Shown here: positions 1-11,660 of the stretch, piece by piece
How positions within the stretch are numbered: position 1 is the stretch's first letter
Layout of the letters: every line of letters starts with the position of its first letter
From: Heliocidaris tuberculata
Lineage: Eukaryota; Echinodermata; Echinoidea; Camarodonta; Echinometridae
Length of the DNA stretch: 64,000 nucleotides
NCBI GenBank assembly: GCA_025618425.1
Contig: CM046841.1
Coordinates: 9,430,654-9,494,653, forward strand
Direction: 5' to 3'
Translations under genes and position numbers: made by a program
Notes under the pieces: generated by a model
What the model was told of the DNA's origin: nothing
The model's input: only the letters and a program-made list of their open reading frames with translations
Databases searched by the model: none

Positions 1-1280
1 ACTGAGTTGTGATGATTTCAGAGAAATTAAAGATTCCAGCTGAGATGTGATGAAAAGAGTACATTGTCCTATAGAAGAACAAATAACTGTATGATGTGAA
101 GTACATATCTATCTATTTATTTATTCCTTTATTCATGCATGTTCATAATGTCATAATACAGATACAGCAGATACAAAATAGAGTATACAGAGCCAGAGTA
201 TACATAATGAACATACAAAGGTGCTGCAACATAAGCTTATAAAGCTTGAGTAGTTGTAACAGCTAGGAATAGGCCTACATTAATCATATCTCGTGGATTA
301 GTTCTTTGAGTTAAAGAGAGACAAGAGGAGAGAAGTTTATTTACAATACATAGGGAAAGCAGAAGTAGAAAAGAGGAATCAGAAAGGTGAAGGGGTGTCC
401 TAATGTTGACCAATAATATATCAAGTCTTCAATAAGAATAGTAAATAAAGTACAATACATAAAATATTGATTACAATGTTAACATAAATAAAAGCATCCT
501 TTGAGTTATGTACCTCATAGAATTCCATTATAATTTATAACTTAATAATGCATCTTCTGATGTCAAAGAATTCAGAACAGTTTATTATATTGGTAAGAAA
601 TAAGTGAATTGAAATGACAAAGAAGAAAATGGGGAAAGATTTATTACTGCCTAAAACCCTCAGGATGTGTATAATGATGATAATTAACTACAATTATAGC
701 ATGATTTGCAGCTTGAATTTAAAAAATTGACACTGAATTATGCCCACTGAGTCCCACTCCCATGCATACATGTAGATTTATATTACTTTGTAACACACTT
801 TTGTCAGCTCCTACTGACATAATACATGTAGTTATCAACAGCAAACAAAAGCACTTTTTTAAGTAGACTGAACAATGAAAAAATTTTCAGAGCAAATCAA
901 ACAAAATCATAATATGACATTTGATTGATGTTGTCTGGGTACATGTCATTTACATTCCAATCTTTTCCCCTGTAAAAGAATTATTCCTTTCAACACGGTA
1001 ATTTAATGCCATTAGTGTGATTTATGTTTTACAAAAGCCTATAATTTACATTTTACTGCACAAAGAAATTGGGGAGGACAGGAGAGAAAAGAAAAGAATC
1101 TTGTTTTGACAAAAGATATGCTGGTCTTTAGTGTTTCGTCATAGTAAACCTGTCATTCTATTACTTAACAATGAATAATAGTGCATACCATTTACTTTTA
1201 TTGGAAATTTGATACTTTTGTCATGGCAACTACAATTATTATTAACATTATTTCTGTCAATATCAATGATACCACTTCTA
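1..1280. other. AT-rich intronic DNA, no feature seen
   Basis: This is AT-rich sequence with no long open frame, repeat unit or palindrome that I can recognise. Confidence 0.6.
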
Positions 1281-1720
1281 ATATGGATCAGTCAAGTTGC
1301 CAGTACACTATTTTATTATCACCATGTCACCATCATCATTATCACCATCATCTTTTCATCCAAAACTAGCATTAACTACATTTTAAAGCACATACATATA
1401 AGCCTACATTAAGTAAATTCAACATCATAATCATCATCTTCTTCCCCCTCATCACCAATAACATTATCATCATCATCATCATCATCATCATCACCATCAT
1501 CACCATCATCACCACCACCACCACCATCACCATTATCATAATCACTATCATTACCATCATCACCCTCATAATTGCCATACTGTAATCTTTAACATACACG
1601 CATCATCATCATTATCATCAACATCATTATCATTATCAACATCATCATCTTCATCATCATCACCATGATCACCATCAACAGCAACATCATCATCATCATC
1701 ATCATCACCATTAACGTCAT
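1281..1720. repeat. Interrupted (ATC)n microsatellite
   Basis: ATC and ACC triplets dominate, with the purest runs at 1467-1520 and 1600-1720. The His-rich, Ile-rich and Met-rich open frames over this stretch come from the repeat and are not genes. Confidence 0.9.
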
Positions 1721-2694
1721 AATGGCAACAGTAATCCTTTTCACTCCATTGACATTGCTATTTCTCTGTAATATCATCACACTTGTTGACATCATGATAA
1801 AGGAAGTCAAACCACAGTACACATTTACCATACATCGTACATGTATACATCACTATCTTTCTGCATGACAATCAATTATGTAACTACAGTGTACTTACCT
1901 ATTTCATAGAGAATGATTTGAGAATGACCATGATCAAAGATGGCAAATATGAAAGAGAACAGAGAAAAAATAAAACACAATATTTAGATACATGACATTA
2001 ATTAGAGCCATATTTTATTTCTTTCAATGGTAGTGACAGACTCAACTCAGTAGGCTGTATTCATAATAAGACTTCTTTCAGCAGAGCATAAGTGCTTTTG
2101 AAAAAATTTTAGTTTCTAACATACATGTAGTTGTGTTCATGAAATCTTTCACCAGCTTGAACACAAGCTGATTCTGCCCCCCCCCCAAAAAAAAAAAAAA
2201 AAAGTAATAAAAATAAATAAATGTGGGACCATGGAACGTGTTTCAAACTGGCAATTTGATTGGTGTTTCATTACTGTCATGTTCTTGATTTAGGCATCAC
2301 AAAACCTATAAACATGCCCTAATGTTTGAACCATATCCTCCATAAAACATGGCACAGGATACAAAAACATTTGGGATACCCTTCATTCAATATTGATAAT
2401 CATAATATTTGAAGAGGTTGGAAACCCATGTATTTTGTACCTTGAAATGACCCATTTTAGTCAAATGTAGGTCTAAATGTATATGTAGGTGAGCTTTAAA
2501 CCCAAACCTCCCCATCCCATCCCATCCCATCCCCTCCCATCCTCCATCCTCCCTCACCAAACATACAGTGATACATCAATCAGCTCCAGCTCAACTTCTT
2601 TTGACAAAGTACACAGCATGACATCTACATGCCTACAGGAATGATTCTGAGCTTGAGATATCAGATCGAAAAAGCACCTCTCTACAAGAAAGTC
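1721..2694. other. Intronic DNA with short simple repeats
   Basis: A C tract running into an A tract lies at about 2177-2203, and a (CCATC)n pentanucleotide run at 2510-2552. Nothing else stands out. Confidence 0.6.
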
Positions 2695-3190
2695 TTAAGC
2701 CCCGTCTTAACAGACACTTTTTAAAACGCCTCGACCAGGTGATACCGGGTTAGATTTCTTTACCCCTTCCTGTTAAGCCGCTCCTACTGAGGTGTTGACC
2801 GGAATCTACCCAGTATAATTTTGCCAAAATTTGACTAGGTCCAACGAGGGTAAAATCACGACTCTACCCCTGCTAATTCCGGACAGCCGTTCTGTTAAGC
2901 CGCTCTCGGGGTAGTTTCTGACTGGACAGCTCGACATTGCGCAATGACTCGAACTTGATTCTCGTGAAATATCACATTCCCCGCGTTTTGAATCTCCCGC
3001 GCGCGCGACAGGAAGTCATGCAGTTCTATACGTTACTATGGGAACCTACCCGGTTAGGTTTTCAGCGAACGTCTGTTAAGACGGCGCGCCGGGGTGGACC
3101 ACCCGTGGTTTTATCACCTGCTGCCCCGCTTTTTTAACCCGGCATCAGTCCCGACTCCGTCCGGACGCGGTCTATTAAAACGGGGCTTAA
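2695..3190. mobile_element. TTAA-flanked MITE with CTTAAGCCCCGT ends
   Basis: The left end reads TTAAGCCCCGTCTTAACAGA and the right end, reversed, reads TTAAGCCCCGTTTTAATAGA. The element is 496 bp including the two TTAA, which may be the target duplication of a piggyBac-like transposase. It is much more CpG-rich than its surroundings and has no transposase frame. Confidence 0.75.
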
Positions 3191-3361
3191 GATTGAAGTT
3201 CCCTGTCCCCATTAGCCAGAGTCAAGGTATCCCTGCTTGCTCAAGGAATTAGCTTTGAGCTTCAGCGCATATCATAGTCCTGCAAATTACCTGGCCAAAT
3301 AGCGGATCATTTCATGAACAAACTACTTAGCTGGGATATCATAGCTCAAGCTAAGACATGT

Positions 3362-3690
3362 GGAGGTGTCGTGGTATAGTGGTTCATTCACTTGACTCTC
3401 AATTCAATGGCTGAGGGTTTGAACCTCAGCCAAACACTAACATCTTTTGGCAAGATATTAATGTATGTTTGCCACTCTCCACCCAGGTGTTAAATGGGTA
3501 CCTGGCAGGATTTATTCCTTGAAATGCACTGTGCGCTGATTACAGCTATTTTGAAAACTTGGACAGACCTTATTTGCACATATGTACCCTTGTTGCCCAA
3601 GCAACCTGGTTTCAATATGTGCCATTAAAGGCACCAGAAATGGATAATGTTTTCCTCTGTTGATCCACAGGGGAAGGAAAAGAGACAAAT
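3362..3690 (+). mobile_element. tRNA-derived SINE
   Basis: The head (3362-3437) has a GTGGTATAGTGG A-box-like and a GGTTTGAACCTC B-box-like segment. The body has CATCTTTTGGCAAGA and GCCACTCTCCACCCAGGTG, both shared with the copy at 7634. It is a retroposon, not a functional tRNA. Confidence 0.8.
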
Positions 3691-3804
3691 CTGCTGATTC
3701 CTAGCAAGGATTACAGTAGCTGACCCAGACAAGTACTTTAGAAAACTACTTGTTCACATTGGAATTATAAGCAGGTTGATACCAGGGACTCTCAGAATAG
3801 TCTC

Positions 3805-3916
3805 TATTTCTCTTTCTCCCTTCTCTTCTTTCTCCTCCTCCTTCTCCTTTTTCTCCTTCTCCTTTTCCTCCTCCTCCTTCTCCTTCCTCTCTTCCCCTCT
3901 TTCTCTTCTCCTTCAA
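3805..3916. repeat. Polypyrimidine (TCC/TTC)n tract
   Basis: This is almost pure C and T, mainly TTCTCC and TCC units, and it gives a Ser/Phe-rich spurious frame. Confidence 0.85.
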
Positions 3917-4039
3917 CTACAAGTTCAAGAGTTAGATTGCAGGCTTATTTATGAACACTAAAATCTGCCACTCTCCTCCAAAGTTTTCTGTCAAGGTCTA
4001 CTTAATCTACCAGCAAGCAGTACTCAAGACTGGAGTTTT

Positions 4040-4555
4040 ATCCACACAATAGCTACATTCATACGGGACTTGTGGTTTCGAAACTTTAAGTTAATGGAAC
4101 GACTTACTAACCACAATGAGCGTTCACACAGAATTGAAACAATGATGCTCATTCTTCTGAAACTACAAGCCAAGGGATTGTTGTTGTTAACACCGGAAAT
4201 AGATACCGATTGTGTGTATACAGTACACACACTGATCCTGTGTTCGTCATTTGTGCGAAGGGTATGACCCGAAAGTGTAACATGAACAGAGAGGTCATCG
4301 TTAACTACGAGCTTGCGAAACTTAAAGTTTATTCTGTCCACACATTCCGAAACTGCGACGGAGGACCCCCCCCCTCTGCTGCTCATGGTTTTGGCATTAA
4401 CCACGAGCTCCCTTGTGGTTCTAGAACTACAAGTAAACTTAAAGTTTTGAAACTACGAGTCCGTTCATACGGTCTGAAACTACAAGATAACTATAGGTTT
4501 ACTTAAAGTTTTGAAACTACTACAAGCAAAACTTAAAGTTTAGCTCCCTTCATGT
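4040..4555. mobile_element. Probable MITE with subterminal AACTTAAAGTTTTGAAACTA motifs
   Basis: The motif AACTTAAAGTTTTGAAACTA recurs near the right end (4437, 4502, 4531), and its inverted form lies near the left end (about 4075). CATTCATACGG occurs near both ends in opposite senses. The 126-codon minus-strand frame here lies wholly inside this repeat. Exact termini are not clear. Confidence 0.55.
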
Positions 4556-4657
4556 GAACCTGTCTAATATATTATCCAAGTTATATCAGGCTTTGATGGT
4601 ATTCAAAGGGTTATTAAGACCCCACCCTAGACTCCCAGATGGAGTTCACTGCCTGTC

Positions 4658-5074
4658 TTAACCCTTTCAAGACAATTGACCACATTTTGTGGTTTGGCAC
4701 AATAACTTTTGATTCAGAGCTCTAAAAAATATACCAGATACATGGGTAGAAAGAGCAAAAATTTCTGCACACTCTGTGTCAATTTTTGTTGCATGACCGT
4801 ATTGTGTTTGATAGTAGGGAATTTAAAAAACAAGAATAAGCTTTGAAATCCTTAAATTGGCAACACATTGAGAGATTCAAAATCATTGTTTTTTATCGAA
4901 ATTGGCAATTTTTTCATCTTTTCGACAAAGTTTCTAACCATGTATATTGTTTCCAAAGACATCACACCTTATTAGAACCATGTAGCTCTAAAAGAAAAAT
5001 ATCATTGTTGCCAATTTGAAGAACAAAAGGTGGTTAATTTAGCACTTAAATAATTCCTGTCCTGAAAGGGTTAA
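4658..5074 (+). mobile_element. TTAA MITE family A, copy 1
   Basis: The ends are TTAACCCTTTCAAGACA and TGTCCTGAAAGGGTTAA, an inverted repeat of about 17 bp, on a 417-bp element flanked by TTAA. The interior has CACATTTTGTGGTTTGGC, ATACCAGAT and repeated AAATTGGCAA. Four more copies lie at 16108, 54649, 62710 and 63344. No transposase is encoded. Confidence 0.85.
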
Positions 5075-5384
5075 ATGGTCTCTTTTCATCCCCCATGATT
5101 ACAGTGCCGCCGCTACCATCAGGATAGGGAAAAAATAGATATGATATCTGGCGGGGTAATTGAAGTGAGGGTATTTCAATTTTTATTATAGTCATGAGCA
5201 GGGAGACTTGCCAAGTGTTGCCCAGCTGTGCAGGGAGCTGGGGATGCAGATTTAAAGGACGGATGCAAAAAACATTCACACGTTTTCATAACATACGATA
5301 TCAGATAGTATTTGTTGATTCTTATCAGAGTTTTAGCGTCAGGACAGATCACCACTTCAGGAAAGACTAGGAAAGAATTGACCG

Positions 5385-5577
5385 TGAATACGTCACAATC
5401 GATTCACCAAATTGCCAATTTCAGATTCGCACAGATGTAGTGATCTCATTTTTCAAACATTCATTAAACTTTCTTATTCTTTGTCCAATTTCTTCCAAAC
5501 TTCCACAATCCTGTTTCTCTTTACTTCATACAAATCAGTTTTTTACAAAGGTTGGATAGCCCTTTAATAGAGTTGTA
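5385..5577 (-). mobile_element. Repeat family F, reverse copy
   Basis: Read in reverse, it begins AAAGGGCTATCCAACCTT and continues through AAGTTTG, AAGAAAGTTT and AAATTGGCAA blocks. It matches the forward copy at 61739-61930, including the CACTACATCT segment and the closing GATTGTGAC. Confidence 0.65.
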
Positions 5578-5649
5578 GGAAAGGGGATGTAGGGGGTGTA
5601 GAGAAGTGGTTTGAACAGATGACAAGATTAGGCCTAGACGAGATGCGAT

Positions 5650-5835
5650 CATGGTGCATTCAAGCCCTACACGGAACTAATGTCTTTACATGTACGACAT
5701 TAATCTAAATTTGCCACTCTCAACCTAAGAGCAGGAAGTGGGTACCTACTATATATGTACCTTCTATATATTGGCATGAAGGGATTCCTTAAATGCTGTG
5801 AGCACCGAAATGGTAAACTTGCTACGGGTGATATC
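5650..5835 (+). mobile_element. Degenerate SINE
   Basis: The blocks ACATTAATCTAAATTTGCCA, GTGGGTACCT and GGATTCCTTAAATGCTGTGA match the body of the SINEs at 3362 and 26680. The tRNA-like head is hard to recognise. Confidence 0.5.
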
Positions 5836-6189
5836 ATATCGGAAAGCCTGATACTGCATGTAGTTTGCAGGGACAAACCCTTGACGGTGGTAGTGCAACA
5901 TGGACTTTAATGCATAGCTCACCCATTCCAGTAAAGGTCAATGATGATCAAAACTTGTGGAGAGGTTAATGTCAGTCCAGGAATTAGACCAGTCTTGTAT
6001 CCGTCTTTTCACACTTGGAAACGTTTAGTATCATCTGCCGTCATCATGCAGGCTGGACATGGAAATCTCATACAACCAATTTATAAGCACTCGCTAAAGG
6101 TTGGGATAACATGTGTACCCCCATCTGGATAATTTAGACTTCACAAGCACAGATTCACACTTTGGAATACATGTATATACCATCACAAA

Positions 6190-6410
6190 CTTTAAAGGGG
6201 AAGTCCACCCTAAAAAAATAAACTGGTTTTATCCAAAGCTGAGAAATAAGAGAAGCAGACAAAGAAAATTTGAGGAAAATCAGATAAAGAAAAGGAAAGT
6301 TACATATTTTTAAAGTTGTGATGGAACAAATGCAAATTGGCAACTCCGTGATGAACTTTTTAGACATCTCTCCCATTAGTTCTGTATTCAAATTCCATAC
6401 ATTCATACTC
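6190..6410 (+). mobile_element. Repeat family F, forward copy
   Basis: It begins AAAGGGGAAGTCCACCCTAA and contains CAAATTGGCAACTCCGTGA, the same block as in the foldback at 51753-52208. Confidence 0.6.
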
Positions 6411-7464
6411 TTTTGAAAGGAAGTATTGTATTATACATGTACCTGTGCCCTGTAGGAATATCATTGGGCACATGAGTTTACACACCCCTCTCTGAAAAAG
6501 ATCATAAAATGAGTTTACACCTGGCCTAAAGTAAGTCAAGTTTTGAGAATATGGGCCTTATACATGTAGTACAAATAATGTCTTCTACAGGTTGCTTCAA
6601 ATTAAGTACACATCTTTGCTTCAGAGATGTTTCTTCAGAGCAGGGAGATGGGAGTTTCCCTGTTCAGAGCAAGGAGTTATAACTCCTTGTTCAGAGTAAA
6701 CATCACAGCTGTAGGAAGGAAAGAATCACCGCACAGAGCTGCTTGTCATCACAGCGACGTTGACACTGGAGATGAATTTATTTAGGATTTAGTCAGCTCT
6801 CAGACAAGACCATCACAATGGAAAGAATAATATTGAGGTTTCTGATGAATCTTAGACAAACTCTACTGACAGGCATTGTGGTTAACTTGTCAAGAAAATG
6901 GTATTATTACATGAACATGTATATGAATTTATTGTCATTTTTTAAACAATGTTTAAGCATTTTTTGTCGAGGGATGCATTCATATGCACAATGCATACAT
7001 CTGAATCATGCTCTATTTCACATGAATTGTGTTAACATGCACACAAAATACGATTATCATTGTATATAAAACAATATAACACATTTTGTTAGGGAATGTG
7101 TTCACATGTTTCTCATAAATCAATCATATATATATATACATCTGAACCATTCTCCATTGTATTTGTAGCATAAGAAATTGTTATTTTTGACTGAGCCAAG
7201 ACAGGGGGAAAAACAGACTGATAGAGGAAATAGTGACAGGATGTGAGGAAAGCATTTATCGCAGACATGTCACTCAAAATGAGTACCTTATTCTAGATCA
7301 TTCAAAATACCAATGATTAAGATGGTGATGCTTTTCTAGTTGACCTCTTCAAGTGCATTATTACATGTATACCCACACTGGCCCCTGTAACAATTGTGCA
7401 CTTTTATTTACTGTACACACTTTCCCCTCTGCTGGAGACCATTCCATCCTGTCTCATTTTAAAG
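6411..7464. other. AT-rich intronic DNA, no feature seen
   Basis: Repeated words such as AACTCCTTGTTCAGAG at 6655-6700 suggest small local duplications. Nothing else is recognisable. Confidence 0.5.
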
Positions 7465-7630
7465 GCATGTACACGATGCTAATCTGACCACAATGGTGCT
7501 TGCACCTTACTGTGTATCCACATACACCGGGGTAGAGAGAAGCCATGTAAATAAAATGCCTTGCTCAAGCAAAGAAGTGTCTTGCCAGGGCTCTGACCCA
7601 CAGCCGCTGTCAAAGTGCTCAAATCATTCA
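7465..7630 (-). mobile_element. Degenerate SINE, reverse orientation
   Basis: In reverse it shows GGGTCAGAGCCCTGGCAAGA followed by a CTTGCTTGAGCAAGGCATTT body, as in tRNA-type SINEs. It sits back to back with the forward SINE at 7634. Confidence 0.45.
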
Positions 7631-7633
7631 ACT

Positions 7634-7800
7634 GGAGGTATCGTGGTACAGTGATTCATTGACTTGACTCTCATTCAAAGTGTTCGGAGTTCGAATCCCA
7701 GCCCTGCACTAACATCTTTTGGCAAGACATTAATCCACGTTTGCCACTCTCCACCCAGGTGAAAATGGGTACTCGATGTTGGAGCACCATGATTGTCATG
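7634..7800 (+). mobile_element. tRNA-derived SINE
   Basis: The head GGAGGTATCGTGGTACAGTG and the B-box-like GAGTTCGAATCCC are clear. The body CATCTTTTGGCAAGACATTA and CCACTCTCCACCCAGGTG match the SINE at 3362. Confidence 0.8.
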
Positions 7801-8268
7801 GTGTGACGGACCTGAGCCACCATTACTGTTATTGTTAACTACAATACCTCTACAGCTTTTGACTTTTTTTTTTTTTATATATGTCTGGGAAGAATTTATT
7901 ATTTCAAACCTTTCAAAAACTTTTATAGATATTTTAATTACATATTCAGTTTGGTGGAAATATCAGGCTTGTATAAAACTAGTATCACTAAAGATAAATA
8001 TCATCAGACAGATCTGTATCACAGTGATTTCTCTCCTTGTACCCTTGTGATACTCCAGTGGACAATGCCCTTTCTTCAGTGAGCCATAAATGTTTAATCT
8101 ATTCAAAGAAGTTAGGAGGACATCCTCTGCTAATTTTTCTCCGTCTAGTTGATTGCACGATTTACAGAAGAAAAAAATGAAGGTCTCATTGATTTTTCTT
8201 TGAAAGTTTGGCATAAAAGCCACAAGGCCTAACTAATTCTGCTCAAGGCAAACTGTATAGACTACACG

Positions 8269-8353
8269 ATATCGTCTGTTAAGAGCCAAAAGGGCGTTAA
8301 ATCTGTGTTAAAGTATATGAGTTAACACCCTTCTGGCTCCAAACAGACGATAT
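8269..8353. mobile_element. Hairpin family K, copy 1
   Basis: Arms beginning ATATCGTCTGTTAAGAGCCA pair with a right arm that reads ATATCGTCTGTTTGGAGCCA in reverse. The fold is about 85 nt. Related hairpins lie at 24251 and 35275. Confidence 0.7.
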
Positions 8354-9037
8354 TTGTGAAGATATAATGCTGTGGATTTGAGTTCATATCACAGCTCCTC
8401 TCTGAATAAATTCATGTCAAACTTAGTCTGGTAGCTTCTAGACTAACCCCTATCATGGGAGGGAGAGGTTTACTTGTCTACTTACTCCTAGATTCAGTTG
8501 AACATACATGTACTTTCATTGCAGACAGGAAAATTAACTGCCACAGCCCAGAATTGGTTAGACTATTAAATCCATACTCCATCATAATACTATAAATATT
8601 TTTAAAAGGGATATACATGTTATTGTATTTTGAGGTATTTTCCCAGCTGTATCTCAAGAAGGTTATTTCATAGAATGTCAAGGGGTCTACTGTATGCCTA
8701 CAAATTGTCTGATATTTAAAGCGAAGATCACGTGGCACCACTTCACATCAGAATTCATAGCTTACATGTACGCTATCAAATAAGCAAATTTATCATTTAC
8801 ATTCATGTATCTATCCACTGAGCTACCAAATAAAATTATTTTGGTAAAATTATTTCGGTATTTCACCCAGTTTGATTTCCACACAAAAAACAGTAGCCAG
8901 CATTGGAGGTGAAAATGTCAGAATTATGTCAATAATCAGTTTCAGGAAGGAAAGCACTTAAACTGAACCAGACGCAGGTTCATATCGTATCCGCTGGATG
9001 ACAACACGCCATGAGTGGGAGTATACACGATACATCA
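8354..9037. other. AT-rich intronic DNA, no feature seen
   Basis: There is no coding frame or repeat that I can recognise. Confidence 0.5.
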
Positions 9038-9155
9038 AATTCTGTCTTTCTCTATTATTGTTCTATGTTTGGTTAAAACTGAAATAGTACGACACACAGA
9101 ATCTCGTCTTTCCAATTATTGTTAGAATGTTTGGTAAAAACCGAAATAACATCTT
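9038..9155. repeat. Degenerate tandem duplication, unit about 60 bp
   Basis: The string TCTTTCTCTATTATTGTT, then ATGTTTGGTTAAAACTGAAA, recurs as TCTTTCCAATTATTGTT, then ATGTTTGGTAAAAACCGAAA, directly after. Confidence 0.65.
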
Positions 9156-9499
9156 GTGGAAAAAGAGAACCTTCAGGTCTTCTGTGCAGAATAAATTTAA
9201 AACATTGCAAAAATTGGTTTCCCCAATCTAAAATCTGTGAGCTGACACCATCCCCTCATGGCAAATAATGATTTTTGTTTGGTCAGCTCTGGTAATGGCA
9301 GTTACATTCAACAGATTTTTTTCACCCCAAAATCAGGATTTTGAAATGCTTTCAAGTTTCAACGCAATTAAGTTCATGAGAGTTTCAGGAAAGTCATAAT
9401 TATATTTCATTGTATTTCAAAACTACCGGCAACAAATGCACAAGGTAATATCTTTGGGAACATGCTTTGACCCAAATCAGGCTTTTTAGAACTGATACA

Positions 9500-9528
9500 C
9501 CCCCCCCCCTTTTTTTTTCCCCTCCTCC

Positions 9529-9560
<32 letters not shown>
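9500..9560. repeat. C tract, T tract and (TC)n
   Basis: A run of C then T is followed by TCC units and a clean (TC)n of about 28 bases at 9533-9559. Confidence 0.85.
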
Positions 9561-10134
9561 CTTGGCAAATCACAGCACAGAACAATTTATACAATTCTAA
9601 ACCTATTTCCCCTGCAATCACCCTCCTAAATTGTTCCAATTGAACCTAAATAGCGAAACATAACACACAGGGAGAGGGGATACAACTTTCAATCCAGTTT
9701 GAAATCATATTTTAAAACCACCTATTACAAAAATCAGCCTAAATTCTTGAATAAATGGGGACAGTTCCTAGGCTCCAACCTATATCTGCCTGGTAAAATG
9801 CTCAGAATGCTGTATATGGCAGAATGTGGCCTTGAACATAACTATGAAAATCAAATTTGAAGGTAAAATTGATTTTTTTTTTTTTAAAGAAACTGATGGC
9901 CTCATGCCACTGTACTTTGGTCAATGTTTCCAAAAACTACAGTAGTAATCTATTCGAACTATATCAAACAAGTGCAACATGTATGGTGGAGTGTCAAGGT
10001 AATACAGTGCAATCCCGTTGAACTTTAGGAGTCATGGAGGTGTAACAGGCAAATTTACTTTACCAGTAAATCTATTGCACAAACATTTGACAAAAATAAC
10101 AAAATTAATGGAAAACCAAAGCCTATTTTAAACT

Positions 10135-10235
10135 GAAAGTGATGCCTGGTGTTTGGAATAATCTACCCCCATTTCCTTCACAGAAGTTAATTCCTACTCC
10201 ACTCCACTTTAGGTTAAAAACATATTTACATTTTT
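10135..10235 (+). pseudogene. Possible LINE reverse-transcriptase C-terminus relic
   Basis: Read forward from about 10139 to a stop at 10238, the frame gives GVWNNLPPF, a spacer, then LHFRLKTYLHF and a stop. This resembles the W-N-S-L-P ... F-K-x-x-L-K-T-x-L-F end of non-LTR ORF2 proteins. Upstream frames are broken and no active-site motif is present. Confidence 0.4.
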
Positions 10236-10239
10236 AAAA

Positions 10240-11330
10240 AGAATTTCCAGTATATCTGCCAATAGCATTTCTAAACCTAAATAAAGATTTGAGAAATATG
10301 TCACATATCTATGTAGCATTTGTTTATAAATTATTTACTATCTATCAATTTTACACAATGATCACCCAGGTTTAGGGAACACAAAGAAACATGTTAATCT
10401 TGAGAACCAAAAGACTCTTTAATGTGAATAGTAGTTCCATAATTAAGCTCTACATACAATGTAATTACTTTTCTAATAAAATCTTATTCTAAGTATGATT
10501 GGACGGTTGCCCTATGTTCTAAATTGTCAACTTTTCACACCTATCAAAAAATAATGATACAAAACTTCTTTCATTACCCTACTATCACCATGGTAACACA
10601 GAACCTGTCTTTATATGAAAACAGTTCACAGGAATGAACTCATTTTAGTTTGGGCTTGCCCTTTCATCATTCAAAGTTGCTTTTAAAAAAAAATTATGAA
10701 ATATCTACCCATTTAAAGCCTTACCCAAATCACCTACAAATAACACCTTTCAAAAGCTGTTTTCCAGACCCCATTCATACTATAAGAAATAGTACATATT
10801 CTTACCTGAAGGCCAGAATCACAATGAGACATGAAACTTTGGGGAATTGTTAATGATGGCCATTTTCACAACAAAGTGCGAAGATTATGGCTTGAAACTT
10901 TAAAGAATCTGGACCACTCGAGGAATTCACTTTAGAGTTCATCTTTTTTTTTTCAGCAAAATAATGAGGGACTTGAAGGTGATGTGCAAAATGTTTGTCT
11001 TTTAGTCTTTAATATGTAGATCTATAAGAATCTTATGCAACCTCTTTTTAATATGGCTGATTTGGCTGAAAGCGCTCTCATTTCTCAAGTGTGAAAGGAA
11101 TATTTGATCATTTGTTTGGCAAATCCTTTCAGGATTTTATGTCACCACGTTTATTATGATTGGCATCTCATGTAAAATATTCCTTCTCTGCTTTTTCATC
11201 ATCAACCATTCAAAATCCAGGAGATTGAGTTTGTTTTCAAAGTCAACAGGTCAATAACATTTACTTTATTGTCTAAATCTCACGTCAAACCTTTTCCCTC
11301 CTCTCTGTCTCTCAATTTCAAGTAAAATTA
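10240..11330. other. AT-rich intronic DNA, no feature seen
   Basis: Only short A and T runs are visible. Confidence 0.5.
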
Positions 11331-11502
11331 ATATTGCTCGAATATCTCTTGAGGACTATCTCTCTCTCCCTCTCTCACCTTTTCTTTCCCTTCTTAAAAG
11401 ATTACATCTGTCTGTCCATCTATCTGTCTATCTCTACCTATTTGTCAATTTATTGATGTTTGTCTGTTCGGATGTAATTTTTTTTGGTCTGTTTTGTTTG
11501 TT

Positions 11503-11544
<42 letters not shown>

Positions 11545-11660
11545 CCTCCCCTTCTCTCGCTCTTGGTCTCTCTATTTCTCTCTCTCTTTCTTTCTCCCTC
11601 TCTGTCTCTCTTTCTCTCTCTCTCTATCTCTATCTTTTACTATCCTTTTCTCTCTATATG
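11331..11660. repeat. (CT)n and (TCTT)n tract
   Basis: Long CT-rich runs at 11360-11380 and 11505-11645 alternate with (TCTG)n-type words at 11405-11435. The Ser/Leu-rich frames are artefacts of this. Confidence 0.9.

Noticed and set aside
1181..1868. His-, Ile- and Met-rich frames on both strands
   Set aside because: These are direct translations of the (ATC)n microsatellite.
1890..1990. Possible minus-strand exon ending at a GTAAGTAC donor near 1897
   Set aside because: An open frame of about 20 codons precedes the donor, but there is no good acceptor and no match to the expected LRR exon.
3362..3437. tRNA gene
   Set aside because: The A-box-like and B-box-like parts are present, but the cloverleaf is imperfect and the sequence continues into a shared SINE body.
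4024..4404. 126-codon minus-strand open frame
   Set aside because: It lies inside a MITE with recurring GAAACTACAAG words and has no known protein features.
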